From positions 1 through 10,914 of the forward strand of contig JAEYYJ010000304.1 in assembly GCA_023430845.1 (NCBI GenBank): a DNA stretch of 10,914 nt. Direction: 5' to 3'. A model generated the notes under the pieces. That model saw nothing but the letters and a program-made list of their open reading frames with translations. It made no database searches and was not told where the DNA came from. This DNA comes from Pseudomonadota bacterium. Lineage in GTDB: Bacteria; Pseudomonadota; Alphaproteobacteria; Rhizobiales; Hyphomicrobiaceae. Position 1 is the first letter of the stretch. Each line of letters begins with the position of its first letter. Both the position numbers and the translations under genes were made by a program. Shown here in pieces: positions 1 through 6,426 of the stretch.

Positions 1-155
1 GTGTCGGTCAGCGCGAGCGCGGGAAAGCCGAGCTTGGCCGCCCGCTTGGCCAGCGTGCCGATCGGCAGCGCGCCTTCGAGCAGCGAATAGGCCGAATGCA
101 CTTTGAGGTGCACGAACGTCGGGGCGGCGGACGCCGAGGGAATCGCTTGTGTCAT
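1..155 (-). CDS. dnaE: DNA polymerase III subunit alpha, N-terminal fragment
   Basis: Partial: 51 codons from the ATG at 155-153 are visible and the gene continues past the left edge. The product is the catalytic alpha subunit of the replicative DNA polymerase III. The fragment is the start of the N-terminal PHP domain: after a short Ala/Ser/Pro-rich lead it reads [20 protein letters not shown] and then an Ala/Lys-rich helix ending ALALTD, which is the classic DnaE opening (histidines of the HLxVHS motif, then the LALTD strand). Full-length relatives run to about 1150 residues. The ribosome site is weak; the only nearby structure is an 11-base palindrome just upstream (159-169). Divergent from the HAD gene to its right. 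The family call is firm; that this is the main DnaE1 rather than the damage-inducible DnaE2/ImuC is inferred from the opening and not proven. Confidence 0.9.
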   Translation of the reverse strand, partial: MTQAIPSASAAPTFVHLKVHSAYSLLEGALPIGTLAKRAAKLGFPALALTD

Positions 156-158
156 GCC

Positions 159-169
159 GGTAAATTACC
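159..169. repeat. Short palindrome beside dnaE start
   Basis: GGTAAATTACC is a perfect inverted repeat around a central A, lying 4 bases upstream of the dnaE start codon, where the ribosome site would normally be. It could be a small operator or a translation-limiting hairpin, but at 5 base pairs it may be chance. Confidence 0.3.
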
Positions 170-261
170 CGATCGCATTCGGCCCCCAAAGGGGAGCGGA
201 GAATACGCGTGTCCAGCGTGGATTTGTGTAGGATGCGCTTGACTTGTCTGGGAGAAGCAAG

Positions 262-960
262 ATGCAGGGCATCAAAGCACTGACATTCGATACGGGCGGG
301 ACGGTGCTCGACTGGCACGGCGGCCTTTCGCGCGCCATGGCCGAGGTCGCGAGCCGACGCGGGCTCAAAGCCGACTGGGCGGCTGCCACCAACGAGTATC
401 GCCGTCGCTCGCTCGGGGCGATCGTCAATCAGCTAGGGCCGCGCTTCAATTTCGACGATGTGCATCGCGATCAGCTCGATCGCGTCGTCGAGGATTTCGG
501 CCTCGGTGCCCTCACGAAGGAGGATCGCGACGAGATTTGGCGCGCATGGTTCACGCTCGAGGTTTGGCCGGACTTCGTTCCGGGCCTCGACCGTCTGCGC
601 ACCAAGTCCCCGTGCATATCCTTCACGCTACTCACGCCGCGCCTCGTGATCGATGTCTCGCGTCGCAACGGTATTACATGGGACGCGATCATCAGTTGCG
701 AGATGCTTGGCGTGTACAAAGTGCGCCCCGAGGCCTATCAGGCAACCGCAAAGCTGCTGCAGTTGAAGCCAGCGGAAATCCTGATGGTCGCGTGCCACAA
801 CTTCGATCTCGACTCGGCACGCAAGGAAGGTATGAAGACCTGCTTCGTGCGCCGTCCGCTCGAATGGGGCGCGGCTGGCCCGCCTGATCCGACGCCAAAC
901 CCGGCGTGCGACCTCGTCGTCGATGGCTTTCCGGAACTCGCCACGCATATGGGATGCTGA
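262..960 (+). CDS. HAD-superfamily hydrolase, haloacid dehalogenase type II-like
   Basis: A 232-residue protein of the haloacid dehalogenase superfamily, probably cytosolic, hydrolysing a C-halogen or phosphate bond through an aspartyl intermediate. Motif I is FDTGGTVLDWH with nucleophile D10 and T14; the second aspartate typical of HAD phosphatases is a glycine (G12), as expected outside the phosphatase branch. A motif II region reads FTLLTPR (121-127), the motif III lysine is K153 in VYKVRPEAY, and motif IV is MVACHNFDLDSA (175-186) with D182 and D184. Length and the AxxFDxxGTVxDW opening fit the type II 2-haloacid dehalogenase group. Compared with characterised L-2-haloacid dehalogenases, the Ser and Asn before the motif IV Asp are replaced by Ala and His, so the substrate is uncertain. 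I choose the ATG at 262 because GGAG at 251-254 sits 7 bases upstream; an in-frame TTG at 244 has no such site. It stands alone and ends at a strong terminator. Confidence 0.85.
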   Translation: MQGIKALTFDTGGTVLDWHGGLSRAMAEVASRRGLKADWAAATNEYRRRSLGAIVNQLGPRFNFDDVHRDQLDRVVEDFGLGALTKEDRDEIWRAWFTLEVWPDFVPGLDRLRTKSPCISFTLLTPRLVIDVSRRNGITWDAIISCEMLGVYKVRPEAYQATAKLLQLKPAEILMVACHNFDLDSARKEGMKTCFVRRPLEWGAAGPPDPTPNPACDLVVDGFPELATHMGC

Positions 961-977
961 TGGCGTGCCCCAAAGAA

Positions 978-1006
978 AAAGCCCCGGCGTGGCATGCCGG
1001 GGCTTT
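978..1006. terminator. Bidirectional rho-independent terminator
   Basis: AAAGCCCCGGC (978-988) pairs perfectly with GCCGGGGCTTT (996-1006) around a 7-base loop, an 11-base-pair stem 17 bases after the HAD gene. On the plus strand the stem ends in TTT; on the minus strand it is followed by TTTTTCTTT, a better U-tract. It can therefore stop HAD transcription from the left and also catch transcripts leaving cca from the right, about 270 bases past its stop codon. Confidence 0.85.
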
Positions 1007-1077
1007 ACAATCTCGCTGGCGCTCAGGGGGGAGAGGGGGAATTGCCGAACGAGATATTCAGTAATCCCCTTGTAAAT

Positions 1078-1130
1078 TTATCCACGATCTTCGTCCACAT
1101 GCAGACTAAGGCGGAAATGAGTTATCCACA
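1078..1130 (+). promoter_or_regulatory. Cluster of DnaA-box-like sites
   Basis: A perfect consensus DnaA box, TTATCCACA, lies at 1122-1130. TTATCCACG, one mismatch, lies at 1078-1086, and the weaker TCGTCCACA at 1091-1099. All three point the same way, directly after an AT-richer stretch (1051-1080). The region is non-coding, between convergent genes. This could be a DnaA-binding regulatory or titration site or part of an origin, but three sites are few for an origin and no replication genes other than dnaE are next to it. Confidence 0.45.
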
Positions 1131-1225
1131 GATTCGCCGTTCGAGCCCGCCCTTAGAGGTTGCATCGCAGCAGTGCTCCGTATAACCCGCGGGCCTCATG
1201 AGATCGAAACTTCCTTGCAGTTCAT

Positions 1226-1247
1226 AAGCTTCCGGAATGCGAAGCTT
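1226..1247. repeat. Perfect 7-bp hairpin between convergent genes
   Basis: AAGCTTC (1226-1232) and GAAGCTT (1241-1247) form a perfect stem with an 8-base loop. On the plus strand it is followed by TTTTA-like sequence (1246-1250), so it could act as a weak plus-strand terminator; on the minus strand it lies about 25 bases past the cca stop codon without a U-tract, where it could protect the 3' end. Apart from this, the terminator and the DnaA-like sites, I see nothing coding in 961-1272. Confidence 0.4.
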
Positions 1248-1272
1248 TTACTCGAGCGCGCAAGATCCGCAT

Positions 1273-2532
1273 TCAGCCGGATTCGCCTATGCGGACAGCG
1301 AGGCGCTCCCGAAGCGCGGCCGCGTTGGCGGCGAAGTCGCTCATGATCCACTCCGCCTCGATCTCGTCGAGCAGCGCGCCCACCTTGGGTCCGGGCGCTA
1401 GGCCGAGCGCCAGGGCATCGCGGCCTGCCAGCGGAAATTTCGGGACAGGCCAGGCGCCAGGCAGGGCGGCGAGGGCCCCCCAATCCGCGATCTCGCCAGC
1501 ATCGCTGGCGCTTGCCGCACCGGCCATTGCAGCGCGCTGCCAGCGTTCCGCGCCCATTGCATAGAGCGCGCGCCGCCGGGCGCGGTCGTCGAGCGCGAGC
1601 AGTGCCATGAGCGGCGGATCGAGCACGATCAGCGCACGCGCTTCCTCGCGCGAGAGGCGCAAGCGCTCTCCCAGAAAACCGCGATCCTCCTCCACAGCGA
1701 CGGCCAGGACCGAGAGCCGCAACAGCGCATCGGCCGGGCGTTGGCGCGCCGCATCCTGCGCGACGAGGTGTCTGAGGACGCCGATGCGTGGGGCTCGGCC
1801 GAGAATCTGCACGATGAAACCATGCGTGGCCATGGCGGCAACGGCATCGGCGGCGCCCGCTGCCCCGAGCAGCTTGAGAAGTTCCGCCCGCACGCGCTCT
1901 GCCGAGAGATGCCCCAGCAGATGACGCTCCGCCGCGCACGCGGCGAGCCCTTCTTCGTCGATGCTCCCGGGACTGTAGCGGGCATGAAATCGAAAAAAGC
2001 GGAGGATGCGCAGCGCATCCTCGCGAATGCGCGCGCGCGCATCACCGATGAAGCGGACGCGCCGTGCGGCGAGATCGGCGAGGCCGCCGAGCGGATCGCT
2101 GATCGTGCCGGCTGCGTCGCAATAGATGGCATTGATCGTGAAATCGCGGCGACGGGCATCGGCCGCCCAGTCGGCCGTGAAGGCAACGCGCGCGTGGCGG
2201 CCGAATGTTTCGACATCCTCGCGCAGTGTCGTGACCTCGAACGGCACGTGATGCGCGACGACCGTCACTGTGCCATGGCTGACGCCGGTCGGGATCGCCT
2301 GCAACCCTGCTGTGCTGGCGGCGGAGATGGTTTCATCGGGCCGCGCCGTCGTCGCGATATCGATGTCGGTGACGGGCTCGCCGAGCAAGGCGTTGCGCAC
2401 TGAGCCGCCGACGATGCGCGCCTCGTGTCCCGCCTTTGCGAGTGCATCGAGAACGGCGCACGTCTCCGGGCGCACGAGCCAGGGTGCACCGGCAAGCGAC
2501 GTCGGGATCTTGGCTGGTGCCTCAGAGGGCAT
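1273..2532 (-). CDS. cca: CCA tRNA nucleotidyltransferase
   Basis: A 419-residue class II tRNA nucleotidyltransferase (poly(A) polymerase/CCA-adding superfamily). It adds or repairs the 3'-terminal CCA of tRNAs in the cytosol using CTP and ATP without a template. Visible motifs in order: GGSVRNALLG (42-51), the phosphate-binding motif A loop; DIDIA (56-60) with the two metal-binding carboxylates D56 and D58; RRDFTINAIY (128-137), motif C; IREDALRILRFFRF (159-172), the head/neck junction that carries nucleotide-recognition residues downstream. The C-terminal half is helical and Ala/Arg-rich, as in the family. An alternative product is poly(A) polymerase (pcnB), since the two cannot be told apart safely by motif; context and the alphaproteobacterial form favour CCA addition. 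It is the last gene of the minus-strand run, starting 15 bases after the DUF6111 stop codon with only a weak ribosome site, so coupling is likely. Confidence 0.93.
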   Translation of the reverse strand: MPSEAPAKIPTSLAGAPWLVRPETCAVLDALAKAGHEARIVGGSVRNALLGEPVTDIDIATTARPDETISAASTAGLQAIPTGVSHGTVTVVAHHVPFEVTTLREDVETFGRHARVAFTADWAADARRRDFTINAIYCDAAGTISDPLGGLADLAARRVRFIGDARARIREDALRILRFFRFHARYSPGSIDEEGLAACAAERHLLGHLSAERVRAELLKLLGAAGAADAVAAMATHGFIVQILGRAPRIGVLRHLVAQDAARQRPADALLRLSVLAVAVEEDRGFLGERLRLSREEARALIVLDPPLMALLALDDRARRRALYAMGAERWQRAAMAGAASASDAGEIADWGALAALPGAWPVPKFPLAGRDALALGLAPGPKVGALLDEIEAEWIMSDFAANAAALRERLAVRIGESG

Positions 2533-2547
2533 GATGCCTGACCAGGG

Positions 2548-2817
2548 TTAGTCCAGTTTGCCGGGATCGATCTTGCCATCCGTGCCGAGCGATGGCGGCG
2601 TATAGTGTTGACCGGGCTTGCCGCCCGATGTCGAGCCAAAGGCGATGAGCACGAGGAAAACGAGCGCCGTACCGGAGAGCATCAGCCAGATAAATGGTGC
2701 ATCGTCCAGCACGCCTCGGCCCTGTTCGTCCTGTTTGCGCGTCAGCAATATGTAGATGACGTAGATCGCCGTCGGCAGGAGAAACAGGACGATATTCTCG
2801 ATGACGACGCGGATCAT
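2548..2817 (-). CDS. DUF6111 family small membrane protein
   Basis: An 89-residue protein with two predicted membrane spans: residues about 7-25 (a hydrophobic run ending IYVIYILL) and about 42-61 (FIWLMLSGTALVFLVLIAFG), joined by a short charged loop containing RKQDEQGRG. The C-terminal tail of about 28 residues is polar and Gly/Pro/Lys-rich. From memory of rhizobial genomes, a two-span protein between a CoA pyrophosphatase and the CCA enzyme is annotated DUF6111, with no known function. Its ATG overlaps the stop codon of the upstream pyrophosphatase gene by 4 bases (ATGA), so the two are translationally coupled; cca follows 15 bases later. The conserved position suggests an inner-membrane role tied to neither neighbour in an obvious way. 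No catalytic motif is visible. Confidence 0.85.
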   Translation of the reverse strand: MIRVVIENIVLFLLPTAIYVIYILLTRKQDEQGRGVLDDAPFIWLMLSGTALVFLVLIAFGSTSGGKPGQHYTPPSLGTDGKIDPGKLD

Positions 2818-3491
2818 CCTCCGTACAGCCTTTCGTGCAGGTTCTTGAGCATACCGGCGGTTGCCCCCCAGATGTAATGCTCCCCAAAAGGCATGGCGTA
2901 GTAGTGTCGCTCGCGCCCCCGCCAGGGCCGCGAGTGGTGCTTGTGATTGGCTGGATCCATGAGAAAGGCGAGCGGCACCTCGAAAGCGCTCGCGACCTCG
3001 CCCGGATCGAGAGCCAGAACGAAATCCGGTTTCACGAGCGCAACGACGGGCGTCACGAGGAATCCGGTCCCGGTGCGGTAGCCGTCGAGGAAACCGAGCG
3101 GCTCGACGAGTGAGCGCGGCAGGCCGATTTCCTCCTCCGCCTCTCGCACGGCCGTCTCGACCGCATCGATATCCGAATCCTCAACCTTGCCGCCCGGAAA
3201 GGCCACCTGACCGGCGTGCGTCGAGAGATGGGCCGTGCGCTCCGTCAGCAGCACCGTGAGTTCGGGACGCGCGATGACAGGTACGAGCACGGCGGCCGCG
3301 CGCGCCGGCGCCATGACGTCGAAGTCCGCCAGCATCTCGGGATTGAGATCCCAATCGCTGCGTGACCAGGAGCGTCCCGTGCGCGGATCGAAGATGGCGT
3401 CGCTCGGGCTGTGATGTAGCGCGGACGTGGCCCGTACGCGGAAGTCGGGTTCCGTGTAGATCGACGAGGGCACGGGATGAACTATGGCCAT
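2814..3491 (-). CDS. CoA pyrophosphatase, NudL-type Nudix hydrolase
   Basis: A 225-residue Nudix hydrolase. The NudL/PCD1 group cleaves coenzyme A and its derivatives to 3',5'-ADP and acyl-phosphopantetheine. The group signature is clear: LLTERTAHLSTHAGQVAFPG (81-100), followed by GGKVEDSD and the Nudix helix REAEEEIGL (116-124), whose glutamates bind the divalent metal. As usual in this group, the Nudix box departs from the G-x5-E spacing of other members. The N-terminal 60 residues are variable; one segment (DPRTGRSWSRSDWDLNP) resembles the lead-in of alphaproteobacterial homologues. The start at 3491 gives the longest frame and lacks a good ribosome site. It overlaps the DUF6111 start by 4 bases and follows corC by 91 bases. 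Confidence 0.9.
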   Translation of the reverse strand: MAIVHPVPSSIYTEPDFRVRATSALHHSPSDAIFDPRTGRSWSRSDWDLNPEMLADFDVMAPARAAAVLVPVIARPELTVLLTERTAHLSTHAGQVAFPGGKVEDSDIDAVETAVREAEEEIGLPRSLVEPLGFLDGYRTGTGFLVTPVVALVKPDFVLALDPGEVASAFEVPLAFLMDPANHKHHSRPWRGRERHYYAMPFGEHYIWGATAGMLKNLHERLYGG

Positions 3492-3582
3492 GGCAGACGA
3501 GATATGGCCTCACTCGCGCGCCTTGGCAATCGCGCGTTTGCGCTCCCGGCCGCGGACGTGGGACTGGAGCAGTGCAGCAGGA

Positions 3583-4614
3583 TCAACCCTGGCGTGCAGC
3601 CGCTATCGCGGATGCCGCTGCGTCATCGAGGGGGCCGGGCCGCAGGATGCGGACCTTCTTCACGCGTCGCGGATCTGCGTCGATGACCTCGAACTCGATG
3701 CCGCTCTCATGGTGCACGATCTCGCCCATTGCCGGAACACGTCCGACAAGCGTGAAGACGAGGCCGCCGAGCGTGTCGATGTCCTCTTCCTCGCCGTTTT
3801 TGAGGAGCTTCACGCCGAGGTGCTCTTCGATTTCCTCGATGGGCGTGCGTGCCTGTGCAACTAGGCCCAGCTTGGGATCCTCGACGATATTGTCGGCCTC
3901 CTCCACGTCGTGCTCGTCCTCGATCTCGCCGACGATCTGCTCGACGAGATCCTCGATCGTGATGAGGCCGTCGGTCCCGCCGTACTCGTCGACGACGAGC
4001 GCCATGTGCACATGCGTCGCCTGCATGCGCACGAGCAGGTTCACGGCGGGCATGGACGGCGGCACGTAGAGCACGCGCCGGCGAAGCTGCGCTGTAGCAA
4101 TTGTGGTTGAAAGATCCGCCTTGGCGAATTCGATGGTCGGCCTGGGGGTGTCGGCGTCCGAAACGGGAGCCACACCCGAGCGCGCCGCCGGCAGGCCGCC
4201 GCGCGTGAGATAGGCCATGAGATCCTTGATGTGGATGACGCCGCGCGGATCGTCGAGCGTCTCGTGGAACACCGGGATGCGCGACACGCCGGACGTATCG
4301 AACACATGCAGCAGCTCGGCCAGCGTCGCGCTTTCGTCGATCGCGGTGATATCCGCGCGCGGCACCATCACGTCCTCGACCTTGAGCGTGCCGAACTCCA
4401 GGAGGCGCAGGAGCATCTCGCGTTCGGCTGGCGAAAAGCCCGTGCCCGTCTGATCCTCGACGCGCAGCGTCTCTCCGAGCGTTTCACGCAGCGTCGGCTG
4501 CGTGCCGAGGCCGAGGCGATTGCGCAGGGCAGCAAGCCAGCCTTCGCCGTTCCTTCCGGCATCACTGCCGTTCGTACTTTCAGGGCGGGGGCCGGTATCG
4601 TCAGAAAGTGCCAT
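3583..4614 (-). CDS. corC: CorC/HlyC-type CBS-domain protein (hemolysin family)
   Basis: A 343-residue cytosolic protein of the CorC/TlyC group without the N-terminal DUF21 membrane domain. Two CBS domains bind adenine nucleotides: CBS1 from about 79 (VEDVMVPRADIT) to 133, and CBS2 about 179-240 (RRVLYVPPSMPAVNLLVRMQ then VVDEYGGTDGLITIEDLVEQ). A CorC_HlyC transporter-associated domain follows at about 250-327 (ending IEFEVIDADPRRVKKVRI). The family is linked to magnesium/cobalt export and, in alphaproteobacteria, follows ybeY in the conserved phoH-ybeY operon, usually before lnt. Here lnt does not follow. The first 60 residues are polar and likely disordered. The ATG at 4614 has no convincing ribosome site; a short open frame in the same frame ends just 3 bases before it, which suggests translational coupling. 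The name hemolysin is historical. Confidence 0.88.
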   Translation of the reverse strand: MALSDDTGPRPESTNGSDAGRNGEGWLAALRNRLGLGTQPTLRETLGETLRVEDQTGTGFSPAEREMLLRLLEFGTLKVEDVMVPRADITAIDESATLAELLHVFDTSGVSRIPVFHETLDDPRGVIHIKDLMAYLTRGGLPAARSGVAPVSDADTPRPTIEFAKADLSTTIATAQLRRRVLYVPPSMPAVNLLVRMQATHVHMALVVDEYGGTDGLITIEDLVEQIVGEIEDEHDVEEADNIVEDPKLGLVAQARTPIEEIEEHLGVKLLKNGEEEDIDTLGGLVFTLVGRVPAMGEIVHHESGIEFEVIDADPRRVKKVRILRPGPLDDAAASAIAAARQG

Positions 4615-4617
4615 GGC

Positions 4618-4674
4618 TCAGCGATCTAATCCGTGACTGCAATGATGGGCGTGCGGGAGCGGCATCTCGGTCAT
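4618..4674 (-). CDS. Possible 18-residue coupling peptide between ybeY and corC
   Basis: An ATG at 4674-4672 overlaps the ybeY stop codon (ATGA) and opens a frame of 18 codons reading MTEMPLPHAHHCSHGLDR, then TGA at 4620-4618. The next codon but one is the corC ATG, so this frame is the corC frame interrupted by one stop. Either it is a small coupling peptide that delivers ribosomes from ybeY to corC, which lacks its own good ribosome site, or it is the former corC N-terminus cut by a nonsense change, or it is chance. The His-rich stretch HAHHCSH could bind metal but this is speculation. Confidence 0.3.
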   Translation of the reverse strand: MTEMPLPHAHHCSHGLDR

Positions 4675-5252
4675 GGACCGCCCTCCGCGTAAGGGTCGGG
4701 GATACCGAGCCGTGCGAGCAGCGCGGTCTCGAGGGCTTCCATCTCCTCCGCCTCGGCATCGCTCTCGTGGTCGTAGCCGATGAGGTGGAGGAGACCGTGG
4801 ATCAGCAGATGCTGGAAGTGGTGCGCGAGCGGAATACCGGCAGCAGCGGACTCGTCGATCAGCGTTTCGAGCGCGAGCACGACATCGCCGAGCGCTTGCG
4901 GTTCGGCGTCGGCCAATGTCTCGGGAAGGTCGAGAGCCGGGAAGGACAGGACGTTGGTCGGCTTGTCCTTGCCGCGATAGGCGGCATTCAGGCGGCGCAC
5001 GGCATCATTGTTGCTGAGCGCGACGGCGGCCGTCGCCGGATAGACGTCCGAAAGTTCAGGGGCGGCCGCGAGCACCTGCGCCACGGCCGCAATCATATCG
5101 TCGACAGGGCCGACACTTGCCCAGTCGCCATCATCGTCCACACGTTCGAGCGCGAGACTTAATCGCGACGGAGGTTCCTCGTCACAAGATCGGTCTTCGT
5201 CACTGACGGCATCGCCGCCGGGAACTGCGGATTGATCCAGAACCGTACTCAT
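4671..5252 (-). CDS. ybeY: Endoribonuclease YbeY, rRNA maturation factor
   Basis: A 193-residue YbeY, the metal-dependent single-strand endoribonuclease required for 16S rRNA 3'-end maturation and ribosome quality control. The diagnostic zinc site is HGLLHLIGYDH with H152, H156 and H162. Upstream are the conserved KPTNVLSFP block (97-105) and GDVVLALET (122-130). Compared with typical members of 150-170 residues, it has an extra N-terminal segment of about 30 acidic, Asp/Glu-rich residues. I choose the ATG at 5252 because it lies 4 bases after the phoH stop codon with AGGA immediately before it; the frame is open upstream to 5336 but that part overlaps phoH and is Arg-rich. It probably reads by coupling from phoH. 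Confidence 0.93.
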   Translation of the reverse strand: MSTVLDQSAVPGGDAVSDEDRSCDEEPPSRLSLALERVDDDGDWASVGPVDDMIAAVAQVLAAAPELSDVYPATAAVALSNNDAVRRLNAAYRGKDKPTNVLSFPALDLPETLADAEPQALGDVVLALETLIDESAAAGIPLAHHFQHLLIHGLLHLIGYDHESDAEAEEMEALETALLARLGIPDPYAEGGP

Positions 5253-5256
5253 TTTC

Positions 5257-6348
5257 CTATTCCGTGCGGCCCTGACCCCGCGCGAGAGTCGAGGCCACGC
5301 CCGAGCCGAGCCCCGCCGTTGTCGGCGCGCCGTCATAGGCGGCCACGATGCGGGCTACGAGCTCGCTGCGCACCACATCGGCTGAGGAGAAGTGCACCAC
5401 CTCGATGCCTTTGACGCCTTCGAGGAGCTGCACGGCCTCGTCCAGGCCCGACTTCTGCCCGGGCGGCAGGTCGATCTGGGTGGGATCGCCGGTCACAACC
5501 ATGCGCGATCCCTCGCCGTGGCGGGTCAGGAACATCTTCATCTGCATGCTCGTCGTGTTCTGCGCCTCGTCGAGGATGACGAAGGCGTGCGCGAGCGTAC
5601 GGCCTCGCATGAATGCGAGGGGGGCGATCTCGATAATCCCGGCTTCGAGATCCCGCTCGACCTTTTCGGGCGGCAGAACATCATAGAGGGCATCATAGAG
5701 CGGGCGGAGATAGGGGTCCACCTTCTCGCGCATGTCGCCAGGCAGGAAGCCCAGTCGCTCGCCGGCCTCGACGGCTGGCCGCGACAAAACGATCCGCTCG
5801 ACGAGCCCGCGCTCCAGGTACGAGGCGGCCTGGGCCACGGCTAGATAGGTTTTGCCGGTGCCGGCAGGGCCCGTGCCGAAAACGAGGTCGTGCGCGTCAA
5901 GTGCCCGAATATACGTGCTTTGCATGGGCGTACGGGCCGTGACGATGCGCCGTCGCGTGCGGATCTGCGCGGTGCCGTCATTGCGCGGCGCCCCCGAACG
6001 GGCATGGCGGATCAGGCCGTCGATGTCGCCGGCCGAGATGCTCTCGCCTTTGCGCACACGGTCATAAACCGCGTTCAGAACCTCGCGACCGATCTCGCAG
6101 GCCGGTTGCGGACCGGTCAGCGTGACAACGTTGCCGTGGGCGTGGGCCTCTATGCCGAGCCTGCTCTCTATGAGAGCGAGATGAGAATCGTATTCGCCGA
6201 GCAGGTGGGCCAGAAGCCGGTTGTCGTCGAAAGGCACGACGATACGGTGCTTGGCCCCGGTTCCCTCACGAGCTGCCTCTCGAGACGACCCTGGGGATCT
6301 TTCGGGTTTGGACGGTCTATGCGCCGCCGACCCGCGCGCAGTTGTCAA
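5257..6348 (-). CDS. phoH: PhoH-family ATPase
   Basis: A 363-residue PhoH-like protein (PhoL/YbeZ type), a cytosolic P-loop ATPase predicted to act with YbeY in RNA metabolism. An N-terminal KH-like region spans about 35-100 (RIVVPFDDNRLLAHLLG...). The PhoH ATPase core follows, with Walker A GPAGTGKT (160-167), the conserved RPAVEAGERLGFLPGD segment (190-205), Walker B VILDEAQN (257-264) and the sensor-like TGDPTQIDLP (286-295). The last 30 residues are low-complexity. The start is a TTG at 6348-6346; GGGAG at 6361-6357 lies 8 bases upstream, and no ATG or GTG in frame precedes the conserved domain, so TTG is the best choice. It follows miaB by 78 bases. Confidence 0.93.
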   Translation of the reverse strand: MTTARGSAAHRPSKPERSPGSSREAAREGTGAKHRIVVPFDDNRLLAHLLGEYDSHLALIESRLGIEAHAHGNVVTLTGPQPACEIGREVLNAVYDRVRKGESISAGDIDGLIRHARSGAPRNDGTAQIRTRRRIVTARTPMQSTYIRALDAHDLVFGTGPAGTGKTYLAVAQAASYLERGLVERIVLSRPAVEAGERLGFLPGDMREKVDPYLRPLYDALYDVLPPEKVERDLEAGIIEIAPLAFMRGRTLAHAFVILDEAQNTTSMQMKMFLTRHGEGSRMVVTGDPTQIDLPPGQKSGLDEAVQLLEGVKGIEVVHFSSADVVRSELVARIVAAYDGAPTTAGLGSGVASTLARGQGRTE

Positions 6349-6354
6349 ATGTGG

Positions 6355-6361
6355 CTCTCCC
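6355..6361 (-). promoter_or_regulatory. Ribosome binding site fixing the phoH TTG start
   Basis: GGGAGAG on the minus strand, with its GGGAG core 8 bases before the TTG codon. It is the main support for the non-ATG start of phoH. Confidence 0.6.
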
Positions 6362-6426
6362 GGCCTGTTGCACGGTAACTCGCCGCCGGTACAACCTATC
6401 CCGGCAACCGAGTCCAGGCCAGCATA

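Noticed and set aside
244..261. TTG start six codons upstream for the HAD gene
   Set aside because: No ribosome site; the GGAG at 251-254 lies inside this extension and serves the ATG at 262.
994..1185. 63-residue open frame between the HAD gene and cca
   Set aside because: Begins inside the terminator hairpin, has no ribosome site and no family resemblance; the region is better explained as non-coding.
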